64,000 nt of DNA, from the NCBI GenBank assembly GCA_016858145.1, contig JAEHOE010000173.1:157623-221622 (forward strand), read 5' to 3'. The position numbers were made by a program, and so were the translations under genes. The DNA comes from Edaphochlamys debaryana. Lineage: Eukaryota; Chlorophyta; Chlorophyceae; Chlamydomonadales. A model generated the notes under the pieces. That model was not told the origin of the DNA. It ran no database searches and worked only from the letters and a program-made list of their open reading frames with translations. Of the stretch, positions 1 to 11,098 are shown in pieces (the first letter of the stretch is position 1; each line of letters opens with the position of its first letter).

Positions 1-3000
1 GGCAACAGCGACTGGTGCGCCTGTGCCACTGCCTGGCCGCAGCCTGTCCGGGAAGGCTCGTCCTCGTCACTACTGCTCGCTAGGTGAGCAAGGCGACTCA
101 GCCCATCCACATTTCCGTGCCTCTCGCCCGGGCGATGCTGAATGTCAATATCGTACGACATGAGCTTGAGCGCCATACGCGCCAGCTTGCCCTGTAGACT
201 CGAGGTCTTGGCAGTCATGAGGTAGCGCACCGCCATGCTGTCGGTCAGCAGCGTGAAGCGCGTGCCCCACACGTAGGGCCGGAAGTAGGTCACGCCGAAC
301 ACGGCAGCGTAGCACTCGCCGTCCGCCGCAGACCAGTTCAACTGACTGCCCGACATCTTCTTACTGGCGTACTGCACCACCCGCTCCCTGCCGTCCGCCC
401 CCATTTGGCTCAGGATGGCGGCCACGGCGTTACGGCTCCAGTCCGTCGCAATGATGAAAGCCCGGGTGAAATCGGGCGCCGCCAAGACCGGCTCGCACAA
501 GAGCGCCTGGCGGAGCGTTGCCCAAGCCTCGTGCTCCTCCTCGCTCCACCGCCACAGTGCGTCCTTCCGCAATAGATTGTAGAGCGACTTCGCCTTAAGG
601 CTGAAGTTGGCAATGAAGTTCTTGTAGTACGAGATTGTGGAGATCCAGCTGCGCAGCTCCTTGACTGTGCCAGGTGCCGGCAGCCGTTCAATGTTGGCCA
701 GATTCCGAGGGTCCGGGCTTACTGTTCCCTTCTCCCCGTCCAGCAGGTGACCCAGGAACACGATGCGCCGCTGGCCGAACTTGCACTTCTTGATGGCCAC
801 CTTCAAGTTCGCCAGACGCAGCAGGTCAAACACCAGCTCCTGCGCTTCGAGGTGCTTGTCCCATTCCGCCGCATGAGTGAGGACGTCATCAATGAAGTTT
901 GCAACACAGGGCTCCATCTGGGCGTAACCCGTCTCTCCCTGTTCGCGCTGAAGGTAGGCCGTGCCGGGTAGGATGGGTCCCAGCACTAGCCGCATAAGTC
1001 GCACGAACACGCTGGGGCTCGAACGGTATCCCATGGGCATGACCGTGGGTCGGTACAAGGCATGCGGTGTGACCAGCGTGAGCTTGTTCTTGGACTCCTC
1101 GTCATGCATGGGCACTTGCCAGAAGCCTGACTTCAGATCAATTGACGAGTAGAACTTCGTGCCTCCTCCCACAGGCGCCGTGCTGTCTAACAGGTCCTGG
1201 ATGTGGCCCATCGGGTACCGCTCAGGCCGTACAACCTGATTGACCACCCTCAGGTCCGTCACGACTCGGTACTCGATCACCGGTGGGCCGTCTGGGTTGG
1301 CGGTGCCAGGGCCCGACTCAGCCTTCTTGGGAATGACCATCACGGGCGAGCCCCACGGGCTGTGGCTAGGCTCAATCAGCCCGTCTTTCAACAGCTTGTC
1401 CATCTCCGCATCTACTGCGGCCAGCTCCGCCTTAGACATGCGGTACGGTGGTGTGTAAACCGGCATGCTGTCCCCGGTGTCCACCTTGCAGGTCACCCAA
1501 GTCGTGCGACCCAGATCGCTGTTGGTCAAGGCAAACATGTCATGGTTGCGCAACAGCAGTTGATACATCTCCTCCTGTTGCTCTGGGGTAAGCTCGGGGT
1601 TTATCTTCTGCCGAAGCAGCGTCTTGAGCTCCTCCGACGGTTCCTTGCCCGCATTCGCTTCCCGTGCTCGGGCAGCGTTAGCCTTGGCCGCTGCAATGTG
1701 CTCAGCCGCCGACAGAAAGTTTGGCGGGTTGGGCAAGATCTCGATCACAGGCTTGACGGGTATTGGCGTTGCAGTCGCCTCAGCAGCCTTGACTCTTGAG
1801 CCGGATGCGCTTGGCCCGGCCTTATACACCTCGAGCCGGTGCGATGATGCACGTCTGGCGCTCCCTTGTGACCCGTCATCCTGATCCTTGCCGTCCTCCT
1901 CCTCTCCTTCCGACCCCCAGGCTCCACCGGCTCCCCCACCGGTCCAGTCCTCCTTATCCGAGCCCTCCTCCTCCTCCTCCTCCTCCTCCTCCTCCTCACC
2001 ATCGTCAGTATCAACCAACATGGGCAGCTCCTCGTCCGCTCCGTCGGCTGGGTCCCGGTCTGGTCCCGACCGTCTCCATCCCCCGCGGTAATGGGTGCCA
2101 CCGCCGCCTCTTGCTCGTGCTCCTCAATCTCCACATATTGCAAGGGCGCGGGCAGCTCACCCACCCGAGGGTCCACGTTGACCAGGTAGGTCTCAGTGTC
2201 CAGGTCATCCGGGTCAGACTCGGCTTCGGCGAACAGCGCCGCGGCCTCCGGTCCTCGCAGGAACGTGATGGGGATCGAGGCCCGCTGTCCTTCATCGTTG
2301 GTGTAGAACAACCGCCCCTTATCATAGCAGATAGTGGCCCGTGCCTGACTCAGCCAATCACAGCCCAGGATGATGCCATAGGTCCGTGCGTTGCTCACAT
2401 AAGCGTCCAGGGCTATGGCCATGTCCCCAGTGGTGGTGTAGAGATCACGGACCCGCCCCTTGGCTTTGGCACAGTTGCCATCGGCCGCAATGAAGGATGC
2501 GTTTTGTCCCCTCAATCGCAGGCGTCATACGAAGCTTCCTCAAGGTGTGCCGGGGCACCAGTGACGTGGAGGCGCCACTGTCGATGATGGCCGGCGTTGG
2601 CACAAGCACCCCATCCGCATCGCCCAGCCTTATCTCCGCTCGGCACACCTGCCAACGCGGCGGCTCCCACGTAGCCTCCTTGGCACTGTGATTGATCATG
2701 GCCTCAGCGGAGAGCGTCATCGGCTCCGGACCGTCATGCCGCTCTGGTGAGCCAGGGGTGATCTCCGGGTTGCGCCTCGGCTGAGGGGTGTTGGGCGCCG
2801 GGGCACCAGTCGTGGCCCGGTCGCGCTGCCCTCGCGCCACATTCAGGATACGTGCCCCCAACTTGGTGTACACGTTTAAGGGGTTGACCCGCAGCGCCGA
2901 ACCCAAGGCAATTGGATACTTGTTGACCTTCGCCATGATCTCGTCCGCCACCCTTCCTTCCTCCTCCACTGGGTCCCCCGCAGGCACTGCATGCGTGCGG

Positions 3001-3290
3001 CCCATGTTCTCACCAGGTGCTCGCACCGGTGGCCTCCAGCCTACCCGCCCTGGGCTTGCCCGCCGATTCTCGGGGACCGGCGGGTCAACCCGGGTTCCGG
3101 CTGGCATCATGCGCCGTGCCGGGGTCCTGGCCCGATCGTCGGTCGGCGCTGCACGGGGCTCGCGCCTCTCAGGTGCGGCTGCCGCAGTGGGGTTTGCGAA
3201 CGCAGCGGGGTCCATGGCTACACGCTTGCGCGGCAAGGCGGTAGTCGGGAACTCGCCCATGCGCTTCAGGTAGATCTCATCCGCCGGCAC
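1..3290 (-). pseudogene. pol of element 1: protease, RT and RNase H (frameshifted, 3' end outside window)
   Basis: The first frame (3290 to 2445) carries the retropepsin active site, IIDSGAS, near 2590. The frame then changes near 2510; the flap and the LGCDWL motif follow in the new frame. It changes back near 2030 next to a run of GAG codons. RT is read from about 1740 to 720, with the block-A motif SSIDLKSGF at about 1120-1150, a VMPMGY block and the FIDD catalytic motif near 880-895. RNase H follows, with IATDWS near 440, and is open to the window edge. Three frame changes in 3.3 kb point to decay; sequencing errors are the alternative. RT and RNase H themselves show no stop that I could find. 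Confidence 0.8.
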
Positions 3291-4329
3291 TCCATGGGTT
3301 GCCGTACGGAAGGTGCCTCCAGCTGCCTGGCCGAGGGTGGCCTGTGCTTGCCGCGTACACCTTAGGAGTGTGAACTACATCCACCAGGTTGACCTGTGAC
3401 CCAAATCCGCCCTCCTGCCGCCTTTGCATCTCTTGCAGGTTCAATGAGCGTCTCGCGAAGTCCCTGGCCAACGTCTCCAGGTCAGGTGTGTTGCGAGAAG
3501 GGGCAGCCGGCGGTGGGGTTCTTGCCGCCGCCGCAGAGGGGCGCATGCCACCCCGCGGCTCATCGCGCCGGGGCTGGGGATCGCGCCGGTCCTCCCATCG
3601 CACCCGTGGGCGCGTGTCCTGTTCCCGGCCTCGTGCCATGCCCGGTGGTCCTCGGGCTTCAGGCCTCACCAGCTCATACCGCACCCTTTCCGCCTTCTCC
3701 GCCTTTGCAGATGCCTCCTCCTCCACATACTCCCGAGCCCGCCGATAACGAGCATGACGTGTGATGTCATCATGCTCCTCCTCATCCCCCTGTTCACCTC
3801 GGCTCATCGTATCCATGCCTTCGCTCACGTAAATGGCATCGGAGATGGCCGCCTCAAGGTCCCTGGGCCTCATCAGGTAAACCTTGGCATAGATTCGGGG
3901 CTGCAGACCTCGCAGAAAGTTGTACATGTAGGTTGGGTCCTCGGCGGGGTCAATGCCCAGCTGGGAGCAGAGGTGCCGATACCGGTCCGCATAATGCCTG
4001 ACCGTCTCCTTCTTGCCCTGCCTGCAGTTCGCCAGGCGGCTGTACAACTCATCTTCTCGCACAGCAAAGCGGTCTGTGAACGCTTGCCTGAAGGAGGGCC
4101 AGTTGCCAAGCTCGGGACCGCTCCCACACGCCCATATCTGAGCCGTGGAACCTAACCGGCATTTGGCAGCAATCAGCTTGTCCTCATCCGTCCAATGGAA
4201 CAGACGGGCAAAGTTTTCGACCTGTGTGAGCCATGATCGGGCATCGAATAGATCGGGGTCGAAGAGGGGTATTGTGTTGAGGCTGGAGGCGGAGACGCCT
4301 CGGATTCGCTCTTGCCCATATTCCTCCAT
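3277..4329 (-). pseudogene. gag of element 1
   Basis: The 350-residue product has a Retrotrans_gag-type N-terminal domain (roughly residues 15-160), aligning by eye with the gag of element 2: W-L-x-Q-V-E, CRLG, YRLANC-x-QGK, FLRGLxP and YLMRPRDL are all shared. The C-terminal half is Arg/Pro/Glu-rich and low in complexity. No CCHC zinc knuckle is visible. The frame ends at 3277, whereas the homologous gag of element 2 stays open through the equivalent point (the YLKR-x-GEF motif). That motif lies here in the next frame, so this gag is truncated by a frameshift at about 3290-3400. Confidence 0.8.
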
Positions 4330-4433
4330 GTTTGGGGCACAGCTCTGAGCTGGGCTTGCCGTGTGTGGGGAAGAGGGGGTAGAGTTGTCTATTGCGGCTG
4401 ATTGATCAGAGTTGCAAGCTCAGACGAGCAACG

Positions 4434-4448
4434 CGGGTCCCGCTACCA
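4434..4448 (-). other. primer-binding site of element 1
   Basis: On the minus strand TGGTAGCGGGACCCG starts with the TGG expected opposite a tRNA 3' CCA. It lies about 100 bp upstream of gag and shares TGGTAGCGGGAC with the site of element 2. The complementary tRNA end would be GTCCCGCTACCA. An A1:U72 pair is implied, which fits an initiator tRNA-Met, but the tRNA itself is not in this window. Confidence 0.65.
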
Positions 4449-5250
4449 AGAAAGCGAAGCCACACCAAACACGTAACCACACAAAATTTTCGCGCGTTCC
4501 GGAGTGGTGTGCTGGCTTGCCCTAGGACCGTTCTGCTGCGCCATGAGGTGCCCGGGGCTCAGTGTGTGAGGACACTGGCACCAGTCTCTGTCACTGCCGG
4601 TTGGGTGCGTGTCACGTTGCGGGGCTCAATCAACGGACAGGCGATAGCAGCAGGGATACTGCGCAGCGGAAGACTTGCTTTGCAGAAGCGTTACGGGTAA
4701 TCGAGATAAGTCTGAGGGGGACGGAGGCACTGACGGCGTCGGGGTGACGGCAGGGCTCCGGGATAGGGCGTGTCGGGTCAAGGGGTGACCGCAGGACACG
4801 GGCTTGGCGTGCAGGAGGGCAGGGCCAAGGAAAGGACAAGCGAAGCGGGCTGTAAGGCACGCGCTCGCCTCCGCTCGCGCGCTCAGTTAAGGCAGACGCA
4901 GCGGGTCAGAGCCGGGCTGACTCTGGAAAGGGCTGAGCTGGGCTGCTCAGGAGAGAAGGGCTCCACTCGACGGAGGGCGCTGAGGCTCAGTCCGTGGGGG
5001 CTAGGTGCACGGGTCGCGCAGCAGGCTGACAGCGTGCAGGGGCCAAAGGGCCAGGCTGGGCGCTCGATGGCGCAGAGGGGCTCGAGGGGACGGGCCGCAG
5101 TCGAGCGCACACTCACACTTACAGGGAACAGTATCTGGAGCGGTCAGAGCTCGGTTAAGCCTTGCTCCAGCAACCAATTCACAGGTTTGGGGCATGAGGC
5201 AACAGCCTGCGACCCCCCGGCTATAAATATGGCCTAGGAGTCGTACAGAA
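4449..5250 (-). repeat. probable 5' LTR of element 1 (outer limit uncertain)
   Basis: The LTR must begin directly after the primer-binding site. Its inner end resembles that of the element 2 LTR: both have an AAAGCG motif followed 20-40 bp later by a CACAA-AATTTTTCGC stretch. A TATTTATA box on the minus strand at about 5222-5230 could be the U3 promoter. The second LTR copy is outside the window, so the outer boundary is not defined and 5250 is a guess. There is no convincing gene in it. Confidence 0.4.
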
Positions 5251-6169
5251 CAACGGGCAGCGCCCACCAATGGAAGCAACCGCGCAGCTCCCGTGCTCAG
5301 ATCATCTTCCTGCCACTTGCGGTGAAGCCGTCACAACACACGATCAGCTCACTTCTCAACACCTTCCATGAAGCAACTCACACTGCTCACACCCATCCAC
5401 ACTTCAATGGCCAGGGCGGCCGTACAGCCTAGTCAACGTATGACACCTGGTCAACGGCCTAGTCACACGTATAACCCGGATATTCTCACACCCATGAGAT
5501 GCCGTACAGCCATATGGCTCTCGTCCCAACTGCTTGCCATGTTCCAGCCCGGGTGTACCCCAACTGGCGACTCCAAGCTTGCCCGCGCGGGTCGCAGTCG
5601 CGCTTGACTGCGCCCCGCACCCAAATGCTAAGACACTTTCCCATTCGGTGCCGCCCCAAGATCTCCGCTTGCACGCCGCTGGTTGTGAACACAAAGAATC
5701 CCTAGCGAGCCGGTGGGCGTGTGAGCACCCGAAACGCGTGGCCCCATCAACCAGGCAGTACATTGGCCACCGAGTTGCTTCGCGCCTTTCTGTACTATGG
5801 TAGCTGGGCATAAGAGCAGCCTTCTCAGCGCTGTTGGGGCCGCGAGGAGGAAAATCGGGTGCCTTGACTAGCCTTGACCGAACCGTGTCGCGCGCAGCCA
5901 GCATCTCAAGCGCCCAGCCGCAATGCAGTCGACGCCTATAGTCATCCTTATGATTATGCCGGGGTGTTTTGGCGGAAATTGGGAGGTCTGCAACTCGGCA
6001 TGTCTCGCGAGGATTGGTGCTCAAGCGACACCTGCTCGCAGCCCCGACCCCCACAGAGGCCTCCTTAGGTATCTGTGAGCCCATGGGAGCCTTTCGGGCT
6101 GGGGACACGCGGCCGCCTATGGGCCAGACCGAAATGGTACCCGCTTGGGTCCGGCCGTGTGATCCAATG
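5251..6169. other. unassigned sequence between element 1 LTR and element 2
   Basis: No credible coding region, RNA gene or recognisable repeat is seen. It may be the rest of the element 1 LTR or genomic flank. The end next to position 6170 does not match the sequence just beyond 40742, so no target-site duplication for element 2 is found here. Confidence 0.5.
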
Positions 6170-9100
6170 CAAAGCGGTGACGCTTTACCGGAGTAAGTAC
6201 CTCCAAACACAACCAAATTTTTCGCTCGCCTCAGAAGGCGTGCACGTTGTGCTTACTCGGGAATGTGCGTCTTGCGCGCCGAGGACCGTTGAACACGTTC
6301 GTGATGCGGAGAGCCGAGTAAGGAGACTCGTCAAACCGGGGGAGTGGTCGTGCGGAATACGACCGGCAGGGAAGGGAAACCGGTGCGGAAGGGAAGCAGG
6401 TGCTAGGGCACGGCCGGATGCGGGTCCGGTCAGGTGCCTAGTGCAGTGCGGTGCTTAGGCGTTGCAGTGCGGGCTCGGTGTCGTGACTCGGGTCGTGTAG
6501 ACCTGGGGGTCACGGGAAGGGGAGAGAGCGGACAGGTGCAAGCAGGCTGTCCTAGCGCTAAGCGTGTCAGGTGAGTGCGGGTTGAGTACGCACCGTCACC
6601 TCGCTGTCGCTCGTCTCCTAGTGCGGGTTGGTACCTGGGGGCGTACCTTGTTGGGGTATAGGGTGATCCCCTCGTGCGGAGTCTCGAGTGCGCGTGCGTA
6701 TAGAGGCCCCGGCTAGTTCCTAGGGTACGGCGTCCCGTAACCGGAGATGGGAACGTTGGGGGGGTGCAGCGGCAGTATGCGGGTGCCGGGGTGCCGGTAT
6801 TGGGTGCACCGGAGGCACTAAGGGGGTTGGTGGTTGGCTAGGAGGGGGTCTTAACCGCCGCGTCTCCTAGGAATCACTTAAGCGGTCAGGCGCAGGTTTG
6901 TCCTTGCGCGGACCTGGGGGAGAGAAGGGGCGGGGCCGTTAAGAGGGCAAGCCGCCGTGCCGGAGCGCTGGGCTGGGCACTGGGGGAGATGTGACGGCGG
7001 GCAAGACCGCCTGCGTCACTCAGAGGGCCGGCAGGGATATCCTGCAGGCGGAGGGTAGTGGAACCCGGGAGAAGGGGGAGCTTCCGCTCGTGTGGCGGCC
7101 TGGCAAGTGGTTACACCTGCGAGGGGGCTCGGGGAAAGGGAGCCCAGGGGGGCTTTAGGGACGGGGAGGAGAGCTCCTCACGTCCTGGGCCGGCAAGGTT
7201 GTCTTGCGGGCAAGGGATTGCGTGGAACCGGCAGGGGGAGTGGTACCGCCTCACGTCCGGTTGGCTTGGCAGGTAAGAAGACCTGCAAGCTCGGGGAAAG
7301 GGAGCCCAGGGGGGCTTTAGGGACGGGGAGGAGAGCTCCTCATGTCCTGGGCCGGCAAGGTTGTCTTGCGGGCAAGGGATTGCGTGGAACCGGCAGGGGG
7401 AGTGGTACCGCCTCACATCCGGTTGGCTTGGCAGGTAAGAAGACCTGCAAGCTCGGGGAAAGCACAAGTGGTGGCACACGGGGGGAAGGGGGGCTTCCGC
7501 GCGTGTGGCGGCCTGGCAGGGGGGCGACCTCCTGCGGGCGTTAAAGGAAAGCGGGGCTAGCAGGGCCTAGGCTAGCCGAGTTCCGGGTATGTCGGGAGCG
7601 ACCTAAGCAAGCAGAGCTTAGGCAGGTCGCGTCGTATCGCGGTGCGTGTGTGTGGGGAGCGGGTGTGTCGGGGGAGCGGGTGAAGGATGCGGGTTTACAG
7701 GCGCGATATCAAGTGCGCGGGTGATCAGTCCGAGCGCTCGCCGAGTACCGAGAACGAGTCGAGAGAGTTTGGGGGGAGAGAGTTTGGGGGGTTTGAGGCT
7801 TGTTGGCCTCGGGGTTGGTGAAGGTTCTGCTGGAAATGCGGCCCAGCGGCTCTATAAGCCTCCCGTCGCGCCCGGATTGGTACGGCAGCCGCCTCATGCG
7901 GCTCCGCGGCCCGGGATGGGCGCTCCGTCCGGCTTCCCCAGAGGTGGAGCTGCCGGAACTCTGCTGGCGAGTTTGGGGGCTTGGGCCGTTCGGGTGCCGG
8001 AGTTGCGCTTGGGGCCGCCCTGTGTGTTTGGGCGGCCCCTTGATGACCGGAGGTATCCAAGTGTGTGCGGAGGAGGGCGGCGGAAGGCCGGGCGCAGCGG
8101 CTACGCGTTCGGCCGAAGGCTTGGCTTTGTTGGGGCCTCTCTCCTCGAGGGTTGCCTCCGCCGGCCTGTTCTTGCGCCCAAAGACCACGGTTCACCTAAG
8201 GCTAACACAAGGGGGCCGGCCTACCGCCTCACGGGCTGCCGCGCCCCCGGACCAAAACTGCCTACCCGAACCTCACGCTCCTACCTAGTCCGGTCACCTT
8301 TGCTAACTCTTTAAGCTAATAACCACGCTATCTCCGTTCTCTCCGCTCCTTCCTGCAGGTTCTCGTACTTGGCGACCGTCCAGCTGGGTCTCCCGTAGCT
8401 CGAATCATGATCTTCTTGCCCTGGTGTCCATACTCGGAATAGCTCCCTACCAATATGCGGGCTCGGGCTCAATAGGTGAGCTTGTTTGGCTCACCGCTCG
8501 GGCTTCTTTTCTCCTCCTTCTCCGTTACGCCGGCTGACGCACCAGGCTATGCTGCAATAGCATAAGGCTCCTAGCGCTTTGGTCGGCTGGCTTGCTGGAA
8601 GCTTTCGGGGAAGTCGCGCCATCGGGCTGGGGCCCGGAAACGCTGCCGCCTCGCGCTTTCGCGCTCGGCTGGCTCACATATGGCTCCGGTCATCCTTCGT
8701 TTTTGGTATTACAGAGGGCCCGGGGCTTGGGCTCCGGGCGTCGCCATCCGCTGCCTCGGCGTCAGGTTCCTCTCGCAACTGCGCCAAGCGGCGCTTAATA
8801 ATAGATAGCTTAATAAGCACGTCGAACTGTGGCTCCCGAAGTGGGGAGCTCACACGCCGTCCGACGGCACGTACCCTGGTCGTCCCTTGCTCCTTCTCGC
8901 AAACCAGTCTTTACCGGCGGGGTGTCCACGCGTCACCGTCACGCCAATAGGTAATCCTTTTAATAAGTGATGACTGCTTGCCTTTGAACAGCTGATCCAA
9001 TGTGGGGGGAGTTGCGGCACGCCGTCCCGGCGGTTGAACCCGCGCGGGAAACTTCAATAATGCAGCCAATTGTCGTGTCCACCGTCTCTATTCAAGGGCT

Positions 9101-9170
9101 CACAAAACCATGCCTGCTGCGGGCGTACCCTCTCTCCTCAGGGGAGGAAGAGAGGTAGAAAATATATAGC
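6170..9170 (-). repeat. 3' LTR of element 2
   Basis: This copy is 3001 bp and near-identical to 37742-40742. It contains no credible gene although several short frames are open. An internal tandem duplication of 162 bp lies at about 7127-7452 with a partial third copy, and is present in both LTRs, so it predates this insertion. A CTATATAT box sits at the extreme 5' end on the minus strand (9160-9170), close to the LTR edge for a promoter. The T immediately outside it (9171) would give a canonical TG start, but the right copy has C there. Confidence 0.88.
7127..7452. repeat. 162-bp tandem duplication inside the LTR
   Basis: The unit starting GCTCGGGGAAAGGG at 7127 recurs at 7289, and its first ~17 bp recur once more near 7451. 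The same array is in the other LTR at 38699-39024. The two units differ by only a few bases. Confidence 0.85.
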
Positions 9171-9185
9171 ACTCGCCCTCAGAAG
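9171..9185 (-). other. candidate polypurine tract of element 2
   Basis: Immediately upstream of the 3' LTR on the minus strand is a short purine-biased stretch containing GAGGGCGAG. The position is right for plus-strand priming, but the tract is short and interrupted by C. Confidence 0.4.
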
Positions 9186-9358
9186 GGGCGTTTTGAAAGG
9201 GGTGTCCAGCGGCTGCTGGGGCCGCACTTAAGAACCTGGCCGTTAGGGGGGTGAATAGGGTTGTGTGCTTGGTGCAGGATTGATCGTGCAGTGCTTTGAT
9301 GATGAAGGTGGTAACCCAAACGGTTATGAATAGAAACCCAAGTCGATCTCAACTCTAC

Positions 9359-11098
9359 TTAGTCCAGATCCAGGTCCGATCCGGAACTGTCCACGTCCAT
9401 CTGCATGGCCGTGCGCGCGGCCGCCAGGTCGTTGTTAACCTCGGCCAGCTGCACCTCGAGAACGTCAATGCGTGTCTCCAGGGCAAGCTCAGAGGCGTGT
9501 TTAGCGTTGATGACCTCAATCAGCTCCCAGTGAAGGGTGCCGGCCTCTGCCTCAAAGAAGGTGGTGCTGGATCGGGCGGAATCGCGCTCAGCGGTCAGTA
9601 CCTTGATGCGTGTCAGTAGCTCGGCCCGGTCGGTCGACCAAGCAGAGCCCATGGACTGCGTGAAGGCGGTCAGGTAGCGAAGTCCACGGCGTGTGCCGCA
9701 GGCCAGCATTTCCTCAGGCTCAACCTGGTTGTCGCTGGGCAGGCGACCCTCCCACCAACCGTAGCAGGGGCACTTCATCAGCCGCCAGATCATCTGCTCA
9801 ATGATCACCTCCACGTCCACCATGGGGTGGGACTGGAGGTGAACCAGGAGAAGGGAAAAGGGCAGGCTTGGGTCGAGGGCACTGGCGGTCAGCCAGGTGT
9901 TCAGGGTATCGGTGTTGTCAGTGGCCTTGGCATAAGCGTGAAATTCGTTTCCCAAGCCAATTAGTAGTGCCGATAGCTTTGAGCTGACGTGCCGGTACTG
10001 GTCGATCGTGAGGGTGCTGTGGGGGTAGAAGTTGGGGTTGGTGAAGGGAAAGAGAGGAAGGTGGTGGCGGATCATGGGCTCAGTCGGCATGTGGGGGGTG
10101 TTGGAAGGGCCAGCGCCTGAACTGGTACCCACGCCCTCGTTCAATCCCCAGGCGTACCTGCGAAGATTGGGGCCGTCGGGGTTGAAGGCGATGTGGCGGA
10201 GTGAGCGAAAACGCAGGGGCTCGTTGGGATTCCGGCGCCAGGACTCAGGCTCCTCCCGATGCCAACGCAGAGACCTTGCCATCTCCAAATCGGCCCACCT
10301 GGGGACAGGCTTGGGGCTAGTCTCGGGGGACGGAGGCGGAGTGGGGTTGGTGCTGGTGATATTGCCGGGATTAGGGGTGTTGGCGGGGGGAACGGGGGAG
10401 TTGGTGACGGAATACGTGGGAGGAACGGGCGGAGCACCGGTTGGGGTCTCGGCAGGGGTGATTTCCATCGCGCTTGCAGGGCTGTTGCGGCACCCGACGA
10501 GGGCCAGGCGGCTGAAAATGTTGCTCAGGATGCTGGCAGCTGGAGCGCAGGGAAGGATTTCGTTGTCGTGGGCCGTGGCTTGGTGGGGGGAGTTCTTGAT
10601 CTGTTGGTAGGCATCCGCCTGGAAGGGGGATGGCGGAACGATGCTGTGGCGTAGCGGGGCTCCCACGAAGTTCACTGTCTCGGTTGCTTGGGGCATGGTG
10701 CCGGTGTTGCGGCGCTTGCTGCGGCGACCGTCCTCCTCGTCCTGAAAGTCGGGGGAGGATACGCGGCGGCGTTTGCAAGGGCTTGGGGATGGGGCGGCTG
10801 TGACGGTGTTGGGGTCTTGGTTGCGCGCCCGTCGCCAAGCTTGTCTGCGTTCCCTCCTTCTCACCGTCCTCTCGTCCTCGCTCGAGCTGCTGTCGTTGTG
10901 GACGCCGATGGGGTCGTACTTGGGTGTGGTGCGCACGGGGTTGAGCGCACGCTGGGTGGCGTCGTTGCCGGGGGGCGCGTTGGGGGTTGCCTCGGCCTTG
11001 TTGCCGGTGATCTGGGGAATCAAAAGCAGGACGCCGACAGCCAGGGCCTGGAAGCCCTGACTGCCGATCCAGCCCGGCGATGATGCGCAGCGACGCAT
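9359..11098 (-). CDS. 3' ORF of element 2, unknown function, coiled-coil C-terminus
   Basis: This is a 579-residue ORF downstream of integrase, in the place where some gypsy elements carry an extra or env-like gene. A weakly hydrophobic stretch lies near residues 17-32. Basic nuclear-localisation-like clusters (KRRR, RRSKRR) fall around residues 115-135, with a Pro/Thr/Ser-rich linker at about 220-270. A Leu/Glu/Ala-rich, probably coiled-coil segment spans about 500-565, and the tail is acidic (SSGSDLDLD). No furin-like site or C-terminal membrane anchor is seen, so there is no support for an envelope protein. The product could be a nuclear or structural factor. I do not recognise a family. 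The start at 11098 is simply the first ATG of the open frame. Confidence 0.55.
   Translation of the reverse strand: MRRCASSPGWIGSQGFQALAVGVLLLIPQITGNKAEATPNAPPGNDATQRALNPVRTTPKYDPIGVHNDSSSSEDERTVRRRERRQAWRRARNQDPNTVTAAPSPSPCKRRRVSSPDFQDEEDGRRSKRRNTGTMPQATETVNFVGAPLRHSIVPPSPFQADAYQQIKNSPHQATAHDNEILPCAPAASILSNIFSRLALVGCRNSPASAMEITPAETPTGAPPVPPTYSVTNSPVPPANTPNPGNITSTNPTPPPSPETSPKPVPRWADLEMARSLRWHREEPESWRRNPNEPLRFRSLRHIAFNPDGPNLRRYAWGLNEGVGTSSGAGPSNTPHMPTEPMIRHHLPLFPFTNPNFYPHSTLTIDQYRHVSSKLSALLIGLGNEFHAYAKATDNTDTLNTWLTASALDPSLPFSLLLVHLQSHPMVDVEVIIEQMIWRLMKCPCYGWWEGRLPSDNQVEPEEMLACGTRRGLRYLTAFTQSMGSAWSTDRAELLTRIKVLTAERDSARSSTTFFEAEAGTLHWELIEVINAKHASELALETRIDVLEVQLAEVNNDLAAARTAMQMDVDSSGSDLDLD

Larger units (their letters stand above)
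1..4448 (-). mobile_element. Ty3/gypsy retrotransposon, element 1 (internal region, truncated by window edge)
   Basis: Reading leftwards, the order is primer-binding site, gag, aspartic protease, reverse transcriptase, RNase H, which is Ty3/gypsy order. The gag and the protease are clearly related to those of the larger element at 6170-40742, and both use the same primer-binding core. This copy has at least three frame changes (about 3300-3400, 2510 and 2030), so it is probably dead. Integrase and the 3' LTR would lie beyond position 1. Unlike element 2, only about 180 residues separate its protease from RT, so it is the ordinary form of the family. Confidence 0.85.

Noticed and set aside
7058..8314. 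Several open frames of 120-220 codons inside each 3-kb LTR
   Set aside because: They are the same in both LTRs, have no domain and no plausible starts or splice sites. High GC explains the open frames.
9359..11098. Envelope gene of an endogenous retrovirus
   Set aside because: No signal peptide with cleavage, no C-terminal membrane anchor and no furin-like site, so position alone is not enough.
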